A DNA stretch of 64,000 nucleotides from Amycolatopsis acidicola (GCF_007713735.2 NZ_VMNW02000001.1:266294-330293), one strand, 5' to 3'; shown: positions 15,761-24,404, numbered from the stretch's first letter. Numbers and translations are program-made. The notes: generated by a model from the sequence alone, not told the origin.

Positions 15761-16206
15761 ATGCCGTGAAGAAACTGGGCAAGGCGGCGGCGTTCCCGCT
15801 GTGGAAGCGCTTTCGCTGGCGGATCGAGCAGGTCACCGACGAGCGGTTCGGGCCACGGTTCGAGCAGCTGCACCGCGAGCTCGCCGACCTGCGCGGCGAG
15901 TTGCACGCGGTGCGGGACGAGCTGAACGGGCTGCGCGGGCACGCCGATCACCGTGCCGACGAGCTGGACGGGCATTTCCGCTGGCACGACGACGAACTGC
16001 GCCGGCTCGCCGCGCACGTGGCGGCCATCGAGCCGCGGCTGGCGACGTTGGAAAAGCCCGCGGGCAACGCGAAAGCGGTCCCGGACGTGGACGAAGCGCG
16101 GGCAGAGCACGCGCGCGTGCGCGCTCGCACCTCCGCCGTGGCGCAATACGAGGAGCGCCTGGCCAGGGTGGAAGAGGCGTTGACCCGAAATGGTGGTGGC
16201 GACTGA
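15757..16206 (+). CDS. Coiled-coil protein of the nonulosonate operon
   Basis: A 149-residue, highly charged protein. A short basic N-terminus (MNAVKKLGKAAAFPLWKRFRWRIEQ) that could touch the membrane is followed by heptad-rich helix from about 30 to 100 (FEQLHRELADLRGELHAVRDELNGL...) and a second helical stretch ending in YEERLARVEEALTRNGGGD. No enzyme motif is visible. It is coupled to the GT29-like gene by a 4-base GTGA overlap and overlaps the following membrane-protein gene by 17 bases, so it is made with them. A scaffold or chain-length-type role is only a guess. Confidence 0.75.
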   Translation: MNAVKKLGKAAAFPLWKRFRWRIEQVTDERFGPRFEQLHRELADLRGELHAVRDELNGLRGHADHRADELDGHFRWHDDELRRLAAHVAAIEPRLATLEKPAGNAKAVPDVDEARAEHARVRARTSAVAQYEERLARVEEALTRNGGGD

Positions 16207-17821
16207 GCGCAGGCTCGAAGCCCCCAGTCCCGCGATCGGTCGCGGTGCCTGGCTGGTGGGCCTGCTCGCCGCTGTCCCGCTTCTCGTCACACTCTTCTGG
16301 ACCGGTCTGAACCACGACGTCCGGTTTGTGCTTGGTTGCCTTCGTGCCAGCGAAATCGGCCCGGTCGGGGTTTTCGTGCACCGGCCGCTGCTTTACCGGC
16401 TGATGCTTGTGCCGGCGATGCACCTCTCGTCGGAGACGGAGATCCGGCTCGCCGCGCTGGTACTCGTCGCGCTCGTCGCTTTGTGGTTGCGCGCCTCGCT
16501 TCGGCGCCCGGAGGCCTCGATCATCGCGCTCGCGGTCGGGCTGGCGCTCGCGCTTTCGCCGAACTGGGATTTCCTGCAGCCGGAGTGGCTCGCCGGTCTC
16601 TTCGCCACGGCCGCCGTCGCCGGCGCGCTGTGGCCGAAAAGGCTGTGGCTGTCGGCGATCCTGGGCGGTCTCGGTGCGGCGCTCGCGGTGCTGGTGAAGT
16701 TCACGACCGCGCCGACTGCCTTGCTGGCCATCGGTGTCGTGGTGCTGGTGGACCGGCGCCGGGCCTTGTGGATGACGGTGGCGGCCGCGGTGCTCGGCCC
16801 GGCCCTGTTCGGCCTCAGTGTGCTCGCCGAACCGCGGGAATGGCGCTGGTTCCACGAGTTCTCGGCGCTCAACGGGAGTTCTCCGCTCAACGGCGGGGAA
16901 ATCGATCTGATCGCGCTGGGCAGGCTGATCGTCAACGAGGCTTTGCAGAACCCGTTGTTCGCGCTGCTGCCGGTGAGCGTCGTGGTGTTGCTGCGGCTAC
17001 GACGCGGCTGGTGGGTTTTGTTGCTCGCAGTGGGTGTGCTCGCTGTTTCCGCCACGGCCTTGTTGCAGGCGCAGTGGTTCCAGTACCACCTGACGCCGTT
17101 GTTGCCGCTGGCAGCGGGCGTATGGGCGCTGGCCGTCGGCCGCTGGTGCGTCGAGTACCGGCACCCGCCGTGGACGCTGGTGGCGTTCACCGCTGTGCTC
17201 GCCGGGGTGGCGCCGTGGGTGGCGGCCCAGCCGGAGGAGTGGCGGCACGCGCACCAGGCCCCGGCCTACTGGGTGCTCGGCGGTGTCGTCCTGCTCGGCT
17301 GCGTCCTGGCCGCGGTCGAGCCCGCGCGGGCCGGCGGCAGGCCGATGCTCGTGGTGCCCGCGCTGGTGACCGTGGCCGCGCTGTCCGTGCAGGTTTGGCC
17401 CAGCAGCCCGTATTCCTTCGACTTCAGCGCCGCCGACAGCCGCAACACCGACCGCGTCAACATGACCACCCGGCTCGCCGGGCAGCTCCCGGCGATCCGT
17501 GACCGGATCGGCGCCGACACGGAAGTGCTGTACCTGGCCTTCGGTGATGTGCCGTACTTCCTCGGCAACCCGACGCCCTGCCGCTACCCGTCACCGACGT
17601 TCCTCGCGCGCAGCACACAGCTTCCGGAGCTGCGTGGCCTCGAAAGCTACGCCGAGAACGCCGCCTGCCTGACCGATCCGCGCGTGCGCTACCTGGTGTG
17701 GGTGCGCGGCTGGCTCGACGTCGACAAGCTGGAACCCCGGCTCGCCCAAGCGATCCGGGACATCTACGACTGTTCGCACCCGCTGCGGACCGACGACGTC
17801 GAGGTGTGCCCGCACCGCTGA
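16190..17821 (+). CDS. GT-C-type polytopic membrane glycosyltransferase candidate
   Basis: A 543-residue integral membrane protein with about ten to twelve hydrophobic helices, a short loop after the first helix (LNHDVRF) and a C-terminal extracytoplasmic domain of about 120 residues (from SFDFSAADSRNTD on) containing four Cys. The layout matches polyprenyl-phosphate-sugar-dependent GT-C enzymes. It lies next to bpa, where M. tuberculosis has the membrane glycosyltransferase Rv3779, but it is shorter and I cannot confirm orthology. The acidic pair expected in the first loop is weak (only D in NHDVRF), so a non-transferase role in the pathway is possible. The ATG overlaps the preceding gene. 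Confidence 0.6.
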   Translation: MVVATERRLEAPSPAIGRGAWLVGLLAAVPLLVTLFWTGLNHDVRFVLGCLRASEIGPVGVFVHRPLLYRLMLVPAMHLSSETEIRLAALVLVALVALWLRASLRRPEASIIALAVGLALALSPNWDFLQPEWLAGLFATAAVAGALWPKRLWLSAILGGLGAALAVLVKFTTAPTALLAIGVVVLVDRRRALWMTVAAAVLGPALFGLSVLAEPREWRWFHEFSALNGSSPLNGGEIDLIALGRLIVNEALQNPLFALLPVSVVVLLRLRRGWWVLLLAVGVLAVSATALLQAQWFQYHLTPLLPLAAGVWALAVGRWCVEYRHPPWTLVAFTAVLAGVAPWVAAQPEEWRHAHQAPAYWVLGGVVLLGCVLAAVEPARAGGRPMLVVPALVTVAALSVQVWPSSPYSFDFSAADSRNTDRVNMTTRLAGQLPAIRDRIGADTEVLYLAFGDVPYFLGNPTPCRYPSPTFLARSTQLPELRGLESYAENAACLTDPRVRYLVWVRGWLDVDKLEPRLAQAIRDIYDCSHPLRTDDVEVCPHR

Positions 17822-17841
17822 CCGTCCCGTGTGGACGTTCG

Positions 17842-18399
17842 CTACAGGTACTGGCCGGTGCCGCTGATCCCCGGCGTCGGGGCTTCGCCACGGGCCGCGG
17901 AGGCGCCAGGCGGGAGGCCGCGGCGCATCTGCTCCAGCTGCACCCTGGCCGCCATCTGCTGGGCGAACAGCGCCGTCTGGATGCCGTGGAACAGGCCTTC
18001 GAGCCAGCCGACGAGCTGGGCCTGCGCTATCCGCAGCTCCGCGTCCGACGGGGTGGAGTCCTCCGTGAACGGGCGCACGAGGCGCTCCAGCTCGCTCTGC
18101 AGCTCCGGCGCGAGCGCCTGCTCCAGCTCCTTCACCGACGTCTGGTGGATCTCGCGCAGCCGGGCCCGGCTCGCGTCGTCCAGCGGGGCGGCGCGCACCT
18201 CCTCCAGCAGCTGCTTGATCATCGTGCCGATGCGCATCACCTTGGCGGGCTCTTCGACCAGGTCACCGACCGACTCCTGCTGCTCGTCGGAGTCCGAACC
18301 GATCCGTGCCGTGCCCACCGGGGAACCATCGGGGCCGACGACCACGACGTGGTCCGGCTGCTCGTCCGAGTGGTTGCTGTTGTAGTTCGGCTGGGTCAT
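17842..18399 (-). CDS. bpa: Bacterial proteasome activator Bpa
   Basis: An ATP-independent activator that docks on the 20S proteasome and feeds it unfolded proteins. 185 residues: a disordered acidic N-terminus, a central helical bundle (PAKVMRIGTMIKQLLEEVRAAPLDDASRARLREIHQ...LVGWLEGLFHGIQTALFAQQMAARVQLEQMRR) and the diagnostic C-terminal GQYL that inserts into the alpha-ring pockets. It corresponds to Rv3780, and the flanking genes keep a similar order to M. tuberculosis. Start: ATG with GGATGGAG just upstream. It is convergent with the GT-C gene (20-bp gap) and divergent from the aminotransferase-like gene. Confidence 0.93.
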   Translation of the reverse strand: MTQPNYNSNHSDEQPDHVVVVGPDGSPVGTARIGSDSDEQQESVGDLVEEPAKVMRIGTMIKQLLEEVRAAPLDDASRARLREIHQTSVKELEQALAPELQSELERLVRPFTEDSTPSDAELRIAQAQLVGWLEGLFHGIQTALFAQQMAARVQLEQMRRGLPPGASAARGEAPTPGISGTGQYL

Positions 18400-18530
18400 T
18401 GCTCCATCCTGGCCTGGTCGGCGTCACAAGGGTCTGACGAGTCCGAGCCTAGCCTGATTCGCGGGGTCACCGCCGCGCGCACGCCAACCCCGAACGCGCA
18501 GCGAAATTACCCCTCCGTACGGTGTCTCAC

Positions 18531-19730
18531 ATGGCGTTCGACGTCGCTCGAATTCGTGGGTTGTTCCCCGCGCTGGGTGACGGCTGGATCCACTTCGACG
18601 GCCCTGCCGGAATGCTGGTACCCGAACAGGTGGCCTCAGCCGTGTCCACGGCGATGCGTGCCCCGGTTTCCGGACCTGGCGGCGCGTTTCCGGCATCCCA
18701 GCGTGCGGAGAGCATCGTGACCGCGGCACGGCGCGCGGTGGCGGATCTCGTCGGCACCGACCCGGCGGGTGTCGTGCTCGGGTCGAGCGCGGCCGTGTTG
18801 CTGCGCCGCCTCGTCGACGCGATGTCCGAGCGCTGGCAGCTGGCCGACGAGGTCGTGGTGTCCAGACTGGACGAGAACGCCAACCTGGCCCCGTGGCGGC
18901 ACGCGGCGAAGCGGATCGGCGCCATCGTGCGCTGGGGCGAGATCGACATCGAGACGTGCGAACTGCCGGCGTGGCAGTACGAAAACCTGGTCGGACCACG
19001 CACGAAAGCCGTCGCCATCACCGCGGCGTCGGGTTCCGTCGGCACCAGGCCGGACGTGCCGACGGTGGCCGAGTTCGCGAAGCGGGTCGGCGCGATGGTG
19101 GTCGTCGACGCCAGCTACGCGGCCCCCTTCATTCCGCTCGACGCGCAGGCGCTCGGCGCCGACGTGGTCGTGGTGTCCGCGCAGGCATGGGGTGGTCCCG
19201 CGGTCGGCGCGCTGGCCTTCCGCGACCCGGAGATGTTGGAGCGACTGCCTTCCGTGTCGCTGGAGCCGAACGCCCGTGGCCCCGCGAGGCTCGAGCTCGG
19301 CCCGCACGCGTACCCGTTGCTCGCCGGCCTCATCGCCTCGATCGACTACCTCGCCGGGCTCGACGACGCCGCGACGGGCTCCCGTCGCGAGCGCCTGGTG
19401 ACCTCGCTCGGGTCCGCGAAGTCGTACCACGCGGGACTGTTGCAGCAGCTGACGACGGAACTTCGGTCGCTGCCGCACGTGATGGTGATCGGTGACGCCA
19501 TGCGACGGATCCCCGCGCTGGCGTTCGCGGTGGCGGGCAAGAAGGCGTTCGAGGTGGCGGATTACCTGGCGTCCCAAGGCCTGTGTGCGTTCGCCGACGA
19601 CGGCACCGACGGCGTGTTCGAGGCGCTCGGGGTGGGCGAGGTCGGCGGCGCGGTGCGCATCGGCCTCGCCCACTACTCGAACGTCTTCGAGATCAACCAG
19701 CTCGTCCGCGTACTGGAGGAACTCCGCTAA
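18531..19730 (+). CDS. Class V aminotransferase-like protein lacking the usual lysine
   Basis: A 399-residue fold-type I PLP-enzyme-like protein (cysteine desulfurase/SelA-like superfamily). Recognisable parts: GWIHFDGPAGMLVPEQV near the N-terminus, a substrate-loop GSSAAVLLRRLVDAM, TAASGSVGTRPDV, VVDASYAAPF (the aspartate that binds the PLP ring nitrogen) and VSAQAWGGPAVGALAF. In class V enzymes the last motif is S-x-H-K-x-x-G-P with the Schiff-base lysine; here it reads S-A-Q-A-W-G-G-P, so both His and Lys are absent. It is probably a non-canonical or non-catalytic member. It occupies the place of Rv3778c in M. tuberculosis. ATG at 18531 preferred; no clear Shine-Dalgarno. Confidence 0.82.
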   Translation: MAFDVARIRGLFPALGDGWIHFDGPAGMLVPEQVASAVSTAMRAPVSGPGGAFPASQRAESIVTAARRAVADLVGTDPAGVVLGSSAAVLLRRLVDAMSERWQLADEVVVSRLDENANLAPWRHAAKRIGAIVRWGEIDIETCELPAWQYENLVGPRTKAVAITAASGSVGTRPDVPTVAEFAKRVGAMVVVDASYAAPFIPLDAQALGADVVVVSAQAWGGPAVGALAFRDPEMLERLPSVSLEPNARGPARLELGPHAYPLLAGLIASIDYLAGLDDAATGSRRERLVTSLGSAKSYHAGLLQQLTTELRSLPHVMVIGDAMRRIPALAFAVAGKKAFEVADYLASQGLCAFADDGTDGVFEALGVGEVGGAVRIGLAHYSNVFEINQLVRVLEELR

Positions 19731-19779
19731 TCCCACCCGCCGGCCCGACCACCACCCCTGACGGACACGCTGCGCGCGG

Positions 19780-20757
19780 CTAGCCCCCCGCCGTAAGCAG
19801 AACCTTCCCGAACACTCCGCCTTCATCCAGTGCGCGGTGCGCGTCGGCGGCCTCGGCGAGCGGGATGGCCTGGCCGATCACCGGCTGCACGGAGCCTTCC
19901 TTGACCAAGGGCCACAGCCGTTCCCGCACGTCCGCGACGATCCGGCCCTTGTCGTCCACCGGGCGGGCGCGCAACGTGGTCGCGCCGACGCGGCCGCGTT
20001 TGCCGATCAGCTTGGCGATGTTCAGCTCGGCCTTGATCCCGCCCTGCATCCCGATGATCGCGAGCCTGCCGTTGGTCGCGAGCGCGTCGATGTTGCGGTC
20101 GAGGTACGCGGCGCCCATGTTGTCGAGGATGACGTCCGCGCCGCCGGTCTCCTTCTGCAGCTCGGCGACGAAGTCCTGTTCGCGGTAGTTGATCGCGATG
20201 TCGGCGCCGAGCTGGCGGCAACGCTCCAGCCGTTCCGCCGAACCCGCCGTGACGGCCACCGTCGCGCCGAGCGCCTTGCCGACCTGGATGGCGTGTGTGC
20301 CGATGCCGCCCGCGCCGCCGTGCACCAGCAGCACTTCGCCCTCGCGCAGGCCCGCTTCCATCACGACGTTCGACCAGACAGTGCAGGCCACCTCGGGCAA
20401 CGCCGCGGAAGCGACGAGGCTTACTTCGCCGGGCACCGGCAGTAGTTGCACCGCGGGAACCGCGACCTTCTCCGCGTACCCGCCACCCGCGAGCAGCGCG
20501 CACACCTCGTCGCCGACCTGCCAGCCCTCGACGCCTTCGCCGAGCTCCGCGATCGTGCCCGAACACTCGAGGCCCAGGATGTCGCTGGCGCCCTTCGGCG
20601 GCGGGTATTTGCCTTGCCGCTGCATCAGATCCGCCCTGTTGACAGCACTGGCGGCGACGTTCAGCAGCACCTCGCCCGTGCCGGGGACCGGATCGGGCAC
20701 CTCGGTCCACTCGAGGTTTTCGGGGCCGCCGGGTTCACGAATGGTGATCGCACGCAT
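19780..20757 (-). CDS. NAD(P)H:quinone oxidoreductase (MDR family)
   Basis: A zinc-independent quinone reductase of the medium-chain dehydrogenase superfamily; 325 residues. GroES-like N-terminal domain (MRAITIREPGGPENLEW, SAVNRADLMQRQGKYPPPKG), then a Rossmann domain with VHGGAGGIGTHAIQ (GxGxxG-type nucleotide site), LGADIAINYREQDF and ILDNMGAAYLD. The residues around SAVNRADL are characteristic of the PIG3/quinone oxidoreductase group. It takes the place of Rv3777. Start ATG at 20757. It is convergent with the preceding gene with a 49-bp gap. Confidence 0.9.
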   Translation of the reverse strand: MRAITIREPGGPENLEWTEVPDPVPGTGEVLLNVAASAVNRADLMQRQGKYPPPKGASDILGLECSGTIAELGEGVEGWQVGDEVCALLAGGGYAEKVAVPAVQLLPVPGEVSLVASAALPEVACTVWSNVVMEAGLREGEVLLVHGGAGGIGTHAIQVGKALGATVAVTAGSAERLERCRQLGADIAINYREQDFVAELQKETGGADVILDNMGAAYLDRNIDALATNGRLAIIGMQGGIKAELNIAKLIGKRGRVGATTLRARPVDDKGRIVADVRERLWPLVKEGSVQPVIGQAIPLAEAADAHRALDEGGVFGKVLLTAGG

Positions 20758-20816
20758 GGGCCCGACCCTATCCGCGGCCCGCGTCCGACCGCAGTCTTGA
20801 CGTCCAGCAGTGGCTG

Positions 20817-21737
20817 TCAGCCCAGGTTCTTCGCGTTGAAGGTGTCGCATTTGGTGGGATCGCCTGTGGAGAACCCGGTGTTGAACCACTTCTCGCGCTG
20901 CGCGGACGTGCCGTGGGTGAACTGCGAGGTGTCCACCTTGCCGTTGCCGAGGTTCTTCTGGATGTAGTCGTCGCCGATGCGGGAGGCGGTGTCGAGGGCC
21001 CGCTGCACGTCGTCCTGGGTGACGTCGGTGATCAGCGGTTTGCCGCTGGACGACGGGGTTGTGGTGGCGTGATTGCCCCACACCCCGGCGTAGCAGTCGG
21101 CCTGCAGCTCGAGCCGGACCGAGCCGGACGTCGGCCCGGAGCCGCTGCCCGCGCGGTTCGAGGTGCCCAGGAGGTTCTGGATGTGGTGGCCGTACTCGTG
21201 GGCGAGCACGTAGGCCTCGGCGAAGGGACCGCCATCGGCGCCGAAGCGGGTCTGCAGTTCCTGGAAGAACGACAGGTCGATGTAGACCTCGGAGTCGGCG
21301 GGGCAGTAGAAGGGGCCGGTGTCGGAGGTGGCGCTGCCACAGCCCGTGCGGACGCCGCCGTTGAAGAAGTTGGTGGTGGCCTTGCGGTAGGTGCGCCCGG
21401 AGCGGGCGAACTGGCCGTCCCAGTAGTCCTGGATCGAGTTGATCATGGCGACCACGGCGCAGTCGTGGTTGCGGTTGGCGTCGGCGCCGGTGCGGCATTC
21501 GGAGGCGAGCGAGCTGTTGCTGACCTGCTGGCCGGAGCCGAGCTGGCTGAGCCCGGCGGCGTTGCTGGACGGGCCGATGCCGCCGACCTGGCTGAGCACG
21601 AAGTAGATGATCACGCCGACCACGCCGAGCCCGCCGCCACCCAGTACGACCCGGCCGCCGATACCCCCGCCACCTCCGCCGCCGCGGAGATCGGAGACCT
21701 CGGATGCGTCGAGCCCTGCGTCGTCGTCGAACCTCAC
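20817..21737 (-). CDS. Putative neutral zinc metallopeptidase (YpfJ type)
   Basis: A membrane-anchored neutral zinc metallopeptidase of the YpfJ family; 306 residues from the GTG at 21737 (VRFDDDAGLDASEVSDLRG is the usual family start; the longer frame adds seven residues). After a Gly-rich stretch comes one transmembrane helix (about 31-50), then an extracytoplasmic catalytic domain. HEYGH at 180-184 is the zinc motif, with the third ligand expected in LELQADCYAGVW. Paired cysteines (81/93, 133/145) suggest disulfides. No substrate is known. No Shine-Dalgarno is obvious. Confidence 0.88.
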   Translation of the reverse strand: MRFDDDAGLDASEVSDLRGGGGGGGIGGRVVLGGGGLGVVGVIIYFVLSQVGGIGPSSNAAGLSQLGSGQQVSNSSLASECRTGADANRNHDCAVVAMINSIQDYWDGQFARSGRTYRKATTNFFNGGVRTGCGSATSDTGPFYCPADSEVYIDLSFFQELQTRFGADGGPFAEAYVLAHEYGHHIQNLLGTSNRAGSGSGPTSGSVRLELQADCYAGVWGNHATTTPSSSGKPLITDVTQDDVQRALDTASRIGDDYIQKNLGNGKVDTSQFTHGTSAQREKWFNTGFSTGDPTKCDTFNAKNLG

Positions 21738-22215
21738 GAGGCGGGAGCATACCGACACGACCCTGGGTGCGGTCCACGTCGGAACCGCACCCAGGTTTCT
21801 TCGAGGTTGTCATCGTGTTCGGCGGTTGGCTGCCTCTCGGGCCGGCGACTCGCATTGCCGGTGCGTGCACGGAGACAGCACCTGGAGGCAGGCTAGAACG
21901 TCGCCGTTGATGCGCGAGAGGTTGATCGAGCGCATGGCGTTGACACCCGTGCTGCTCGCATTCGCGACCGGGCTGGACTCACCCCATCCCGGCCGTGGGT
22001 ACACAGCCGGCAGTCAACCGCGAGGGATCATTCGCCATTGAATCACCTGGCCTCTCCCGGTGGACGGCCCCGCGCGGCACACCTCGGTGATGCGCCCCTG
22101 TCCTGGGGTCGATCCTTCCGTTGTCAACCAGGATGCGCCTTCTCTCGGCGAGTCTCAACCATTCCGTTATCCCTCTTCCGGGCCTATTCTGGGTCGGCGG
22201 ATAGGGTTCCCTGTC
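21738..22215. other. 478-bp divergent intergenic region
   Basis: Lies between the metallopeptidase (minus) and marR (plus). Several frames are open but none has a start, Shine-Dalgarno and composition that convince me. A short frame at 21910-22041 (MRERLIERMALTPVLLAFATG...) could be a remnant. I see no tRNA, strong hairpin or repeat. Confidence 0.5.
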
Positions 22216-22674
22216 ATGGGCGATGTGCGCTGGTTGAGCGAGCCGGAGATGCGCGCCTGGCGGTCCTACATCGTGGCGACGATGGGGTTGCGCCAGCGGC
22301 TGCACCGCGAGATGAGCGAATCCCACGACATCTCACTGACCGACTACGAGGTGCTCGTCGTGCTCGATGAGGGCGGGCGCGTGCGGATGTCGGAACTGGC
22401 GAGCCTGCTCGGCTCCACGAAGAGCAGGCTGTCGCACCAGATCGGCCGGATGGAAGACGCCGGCTACGTACGCCGCGTCGCCGACCCTGAGGACAAGCGC
22501 GGGGTGGCCGCCGAACTGACCGACACCGGGCACGCCATGCTGGAAAAATGCGCCCCCACCCACGTCGAAGGCGTGCGGACACACCTGATCGACCTGCTGA
22601 CCACCGAGGAACAGACGCTGCTGGCGAAGGCCTTCCACCGGGTCGAGGAACACCTGCACCAGCTGGACGAGTGA
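22216..22674 (+). CDS. MarR-family transcriptional regulator
   Basis: A 152-residue dimeric winged-helix regulator. The N-terminal dimer helix (WLSEPEMRAWRSYIVATMGLRQRLHREM) is followed by SLTDYEVLVVLDEGGRVRMSELASLLGSTKSRLSHQIGRMEDAGYVRRVADPEDKRGVAAELT, the typical MarR HTH and wing with the DxR signature (DPEDKRG). The ATG at 22216 is chosen because the conserved domain begins there; the upstream open frame looks non-coding. The gene stands alone before tRNA-Ser and is divergent from the metallopeptidase, which it might control. Confidence 0.9.
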   Translation: MGDVRWLSEPEMRAWRSYIVATMGLRQRLHREMSESHDISLTDYEVLVVLDEGGRVRMSELASLLGSTKSRLSHQIGRMEDAGYVRRVADPEDKRGVAAELTDTGHAMLEKCAPTHVEGVRTHLIDLLTTEEQTLLAKAFHRVEEHLHQLDE

Positions 22675-22694
22675 CGGGCTACCCTGCACTTTAG

Positions 22695-22779
22695 GGAAGC
22701 GTGGCAGAGCGGCCGAATGCACTCGCCTTGAAAGCGAGCGTCGGGCAACCGACCGGGGGTTCAAATCCCTCCGCTTCCG
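22695..22779 (+). tRNA. tRNA-Ser (anticodon TGA)
   Basis: Class II tRNA of 85 nt. The acceptor arm GGAAGCG (22695-22701) pairs with CGCTTCC (22772-22778) plus discriminator G. The anticodon stem CTCGC/GCGAG encloses loop CTTGAAA with anticodon TGA at 22729-22731. A long variable arm (GTCGGGCAACCGAC) and the T-arm GGGGGTTCAAATCCCTC follow. CCA is not encoded. Confidence 0.97.
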
Positions 22780-22812
22780 CTTTTCTTACGGCTCTACATG
22801 GGCCGCCGCGCA

Positions 22813-23673
22813 TCAGTTCATGGCGAAGTGGATCACCATCCCCGGCCGAGCTTGCGCGGCGCGGTCGACGTCGGTGGACAGGACTACTCCGATGACCGGG
22901 TAGCCGCCCGTGACGGGGTGGTCCGCGAGGAACAGCGTGGGCTGGCCGGAGGGCGGCACCTGTAGCGAGCCGAGCACAATGCCTTCGCTCGGCATCTCTT
23001 CGCAGCGGGTGCGGCTGAGTACCTTGCCGGACAAGCGGATGCCGATCCGGTTGCTCTCCGACGTCACGGCGTACGGCTCGGACACCAGCGTCCGCAGGGC
23101 GTCCTCGGTGAAGAAGTCGGCGCGAGGGCCCGGCGTGATTCGCACGGTTAGCTCGTCCGCGGGCGGCGGGGCCACGGGGGCGATGCCGACAGGGGACCAC
23201 AGGCCGGCGGTCCGCCCGACGGGCAGGACATCGTTGCGGCGCAACGGCGGCGGGCCGAGGCCGGACAGCAGATCCGTGGACCGCGAGCCCAGCACGGGCT
23301 CGACATCGAAACCGCCGTGGGCGGCCAGGTACGTGCGCAGGCCGGTGTGTGGCGTGCCGAGGCGCAGGACGGCGCCGGCGGGGAGACGCAGTACCGAGTT
23401 CATCGCGCCGCTGCGCTCGTCGACGGTGATCGGGCACGGCGCGCCCGTGATGGCGACCGTCGTGTCGTGCAGGGCGCGTGCGGTGAAACCGCCGAAGGTG
23501 ATTTCGACGGCGGCCAGCCCTTCTTCGTTGCCTGCCAAGCGATTCGCGAGCCGGAACGACGCGCGGTCCGCCGCGCCGGAGGTGCTCACGCCGACATCGG
23601 CATAGCCGGGCCTGCCCAGATCCTGCACTGTCGCAAGTGGACCGGTGTCGACGATCTCCAGACCAGCACGCAT
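22813..23673 (-). CDS. pxpC: 5-oxoprolinase subunit C (biotin-dependent carboxyltransferase-like)
   Basis: The large subunit of the ATP-dependent 5-oxoprolinase PxpABC, of the KipA/urea-amidolyase AHS2 fold; it works with PxpB to open 5-oxoproline to glutamate. 286 residues with the family landmarks VDTGPLATVQDLGRPGYADVGVSTSGAAD, AHGGFDVEPVLGSRSTD, GPRADFF, SNRIGIRLSG and LADHPVTGGYPVIG. Its ATG overlaps the pxpB stop, so the two are translationally coupled. The LamB/YcsF-type subunit PxpA is not in this window. It ends 34 bp from the tRNA on the opposite strand. Confidence 0.9.
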   Translation of the reverse strand: MRAGLEIVDTGPLATVQDLGRPGYADVGVSTSGAADRASFRLANRLAGNEEGLAAVEITFGGFTARALHDTTVAITGAPCPITVDERSGAMNSVLRLPAGAVLRLGTPHTGLRTYLAAHGGFDVEPVLGSRSTDLLSGLGPPPLRRNDVLPVGRTAGLWSPVGIAPVAPPPADELTVRITPGPRADFFTEDALRTLVSEPYAVTSESNRIGIRLSGKVLSRTRCEEMPSEGIVLGSLQVPPSGQPTLFLADHPVTGGYPVIGVVLSTDVDRAAQARPGMVIHFAMN

Positions 23674-24278
23674 CAAACGGTCTCCTGGAACCGCACCCGC
23701 ACCCCGGGCCGCAGCAGCGCGGGCGGATCGCGGTCGGTCCGCCAGACCTCCAGGTCGGTGTGCCCGATCAGCTGCCACCCGCCGGGCGTGTCCCTCGGAT
23801 AGATCCCGCTGAAAGTTCCGTTCAACGCGACCGATCCGGCGGGCACCCTGGTCCGCGCCACCGTGCGGCGGGGCACGTCCAGCCTTGCGCGATCTCCTGA
23901 CAGGTAACCGAAACCCGGGACGAAGCCGCCGAAACTGACTGTCCACTCTGTACTCGTGTGCGCGTCGACGACCTCGAACTCCGTCAGCCCGGTCAACTGG
24001 GCGACCGCGCGCAGATCCTCGCCGTCATAGGCCACCGGCACGCTCACCAGCTCCCGCTCGGCCGCCCGCCTGCCGGGCAGCGCGCGGACCAGCGCCTCGA
24101 TCTTCTCGATGTCGGCGTGCTCCGGATCGAGCCGCAGCAACAACGACCGCGCGGCGGGGACGAGTTCGGTCACGCCCTTCGGCAGTTCGGCGGTCAGCGC
24201 GGCGTGCATGGCCAGCACCTCGGGCAGCTCGCCGAACTCGACGAGCAATCCTGAATCGGCGCAGCGCAAGAGCTTCAT
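23673..24278 (-). CDS. pxpB: 5-oxoprolinase subunit B (KipI/AHS1 family)
   Basis: The small subunit partnered with PxpC. 201 residues with AHS1/KipI landmarks: a leading GLLVEFG strand, SLLLRLDPE, VPVAYDGEDL, FGGFVPGFGYL and RTRVPAGSVALNGTFSGIYPRDTPGGWQLIG, the last being the most conserved cyclophilin-like segment. First gene of the pxpBC operon; its start is 126 bp from the divergent FCD regulator gene, with an operator-like palindrome between them. Start ATG at 24278. Confidence 0.9.
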   Translation of the reverse strand: MKLLRCADSGLLVEFGELPEVLAMHAALTAELPKGVTELVPAARSLLLRLDPEHADIEKIEALVRALPGRRAAERELVSVPVAYDGEDLRAVAQLTGLTEFEVVDAHTSTEWTVSFGGFVPGFGYLSGDRARLDVPRRTVARTRVPAGSVALNGTFSGIYPRDTPGGWQLIGHTDLEVWRTDRDPPALLRPGVRVRFQETV

Positions 24279-24334
24279 CGCCGATCACCGCCTTCCATGG
24301 CGCGGGGCTCCGGTGACCAGGGCCACCCTAGCTA

Positions 24335-24347
24335 ATTGTTGAACAAT
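24335..24347. promoter_or_regulatory. FCD-GntR-type operator between pxpB and its regulator
   Basis: ATTGTTGAACAAT is a perfect palindrome around a central G and fits TNGTNNNACNA, the consensus of FadR/FCD-type GntR regulators. A weaker half-match (TTGTGCAACTT) follows at 24360-24370. It lies between the divergent pxpBC operon and the GntR gene. The core ATTGTTGAACAA recurs exactly at 47080-47091. Confidence 0.7.
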
Positions 24348-24404
24348 CCTGCAAGGATCTTGTGCAACTTTCTTGTTAAACTCGCCCCGACGAGTGGAGG
24401 CCCG

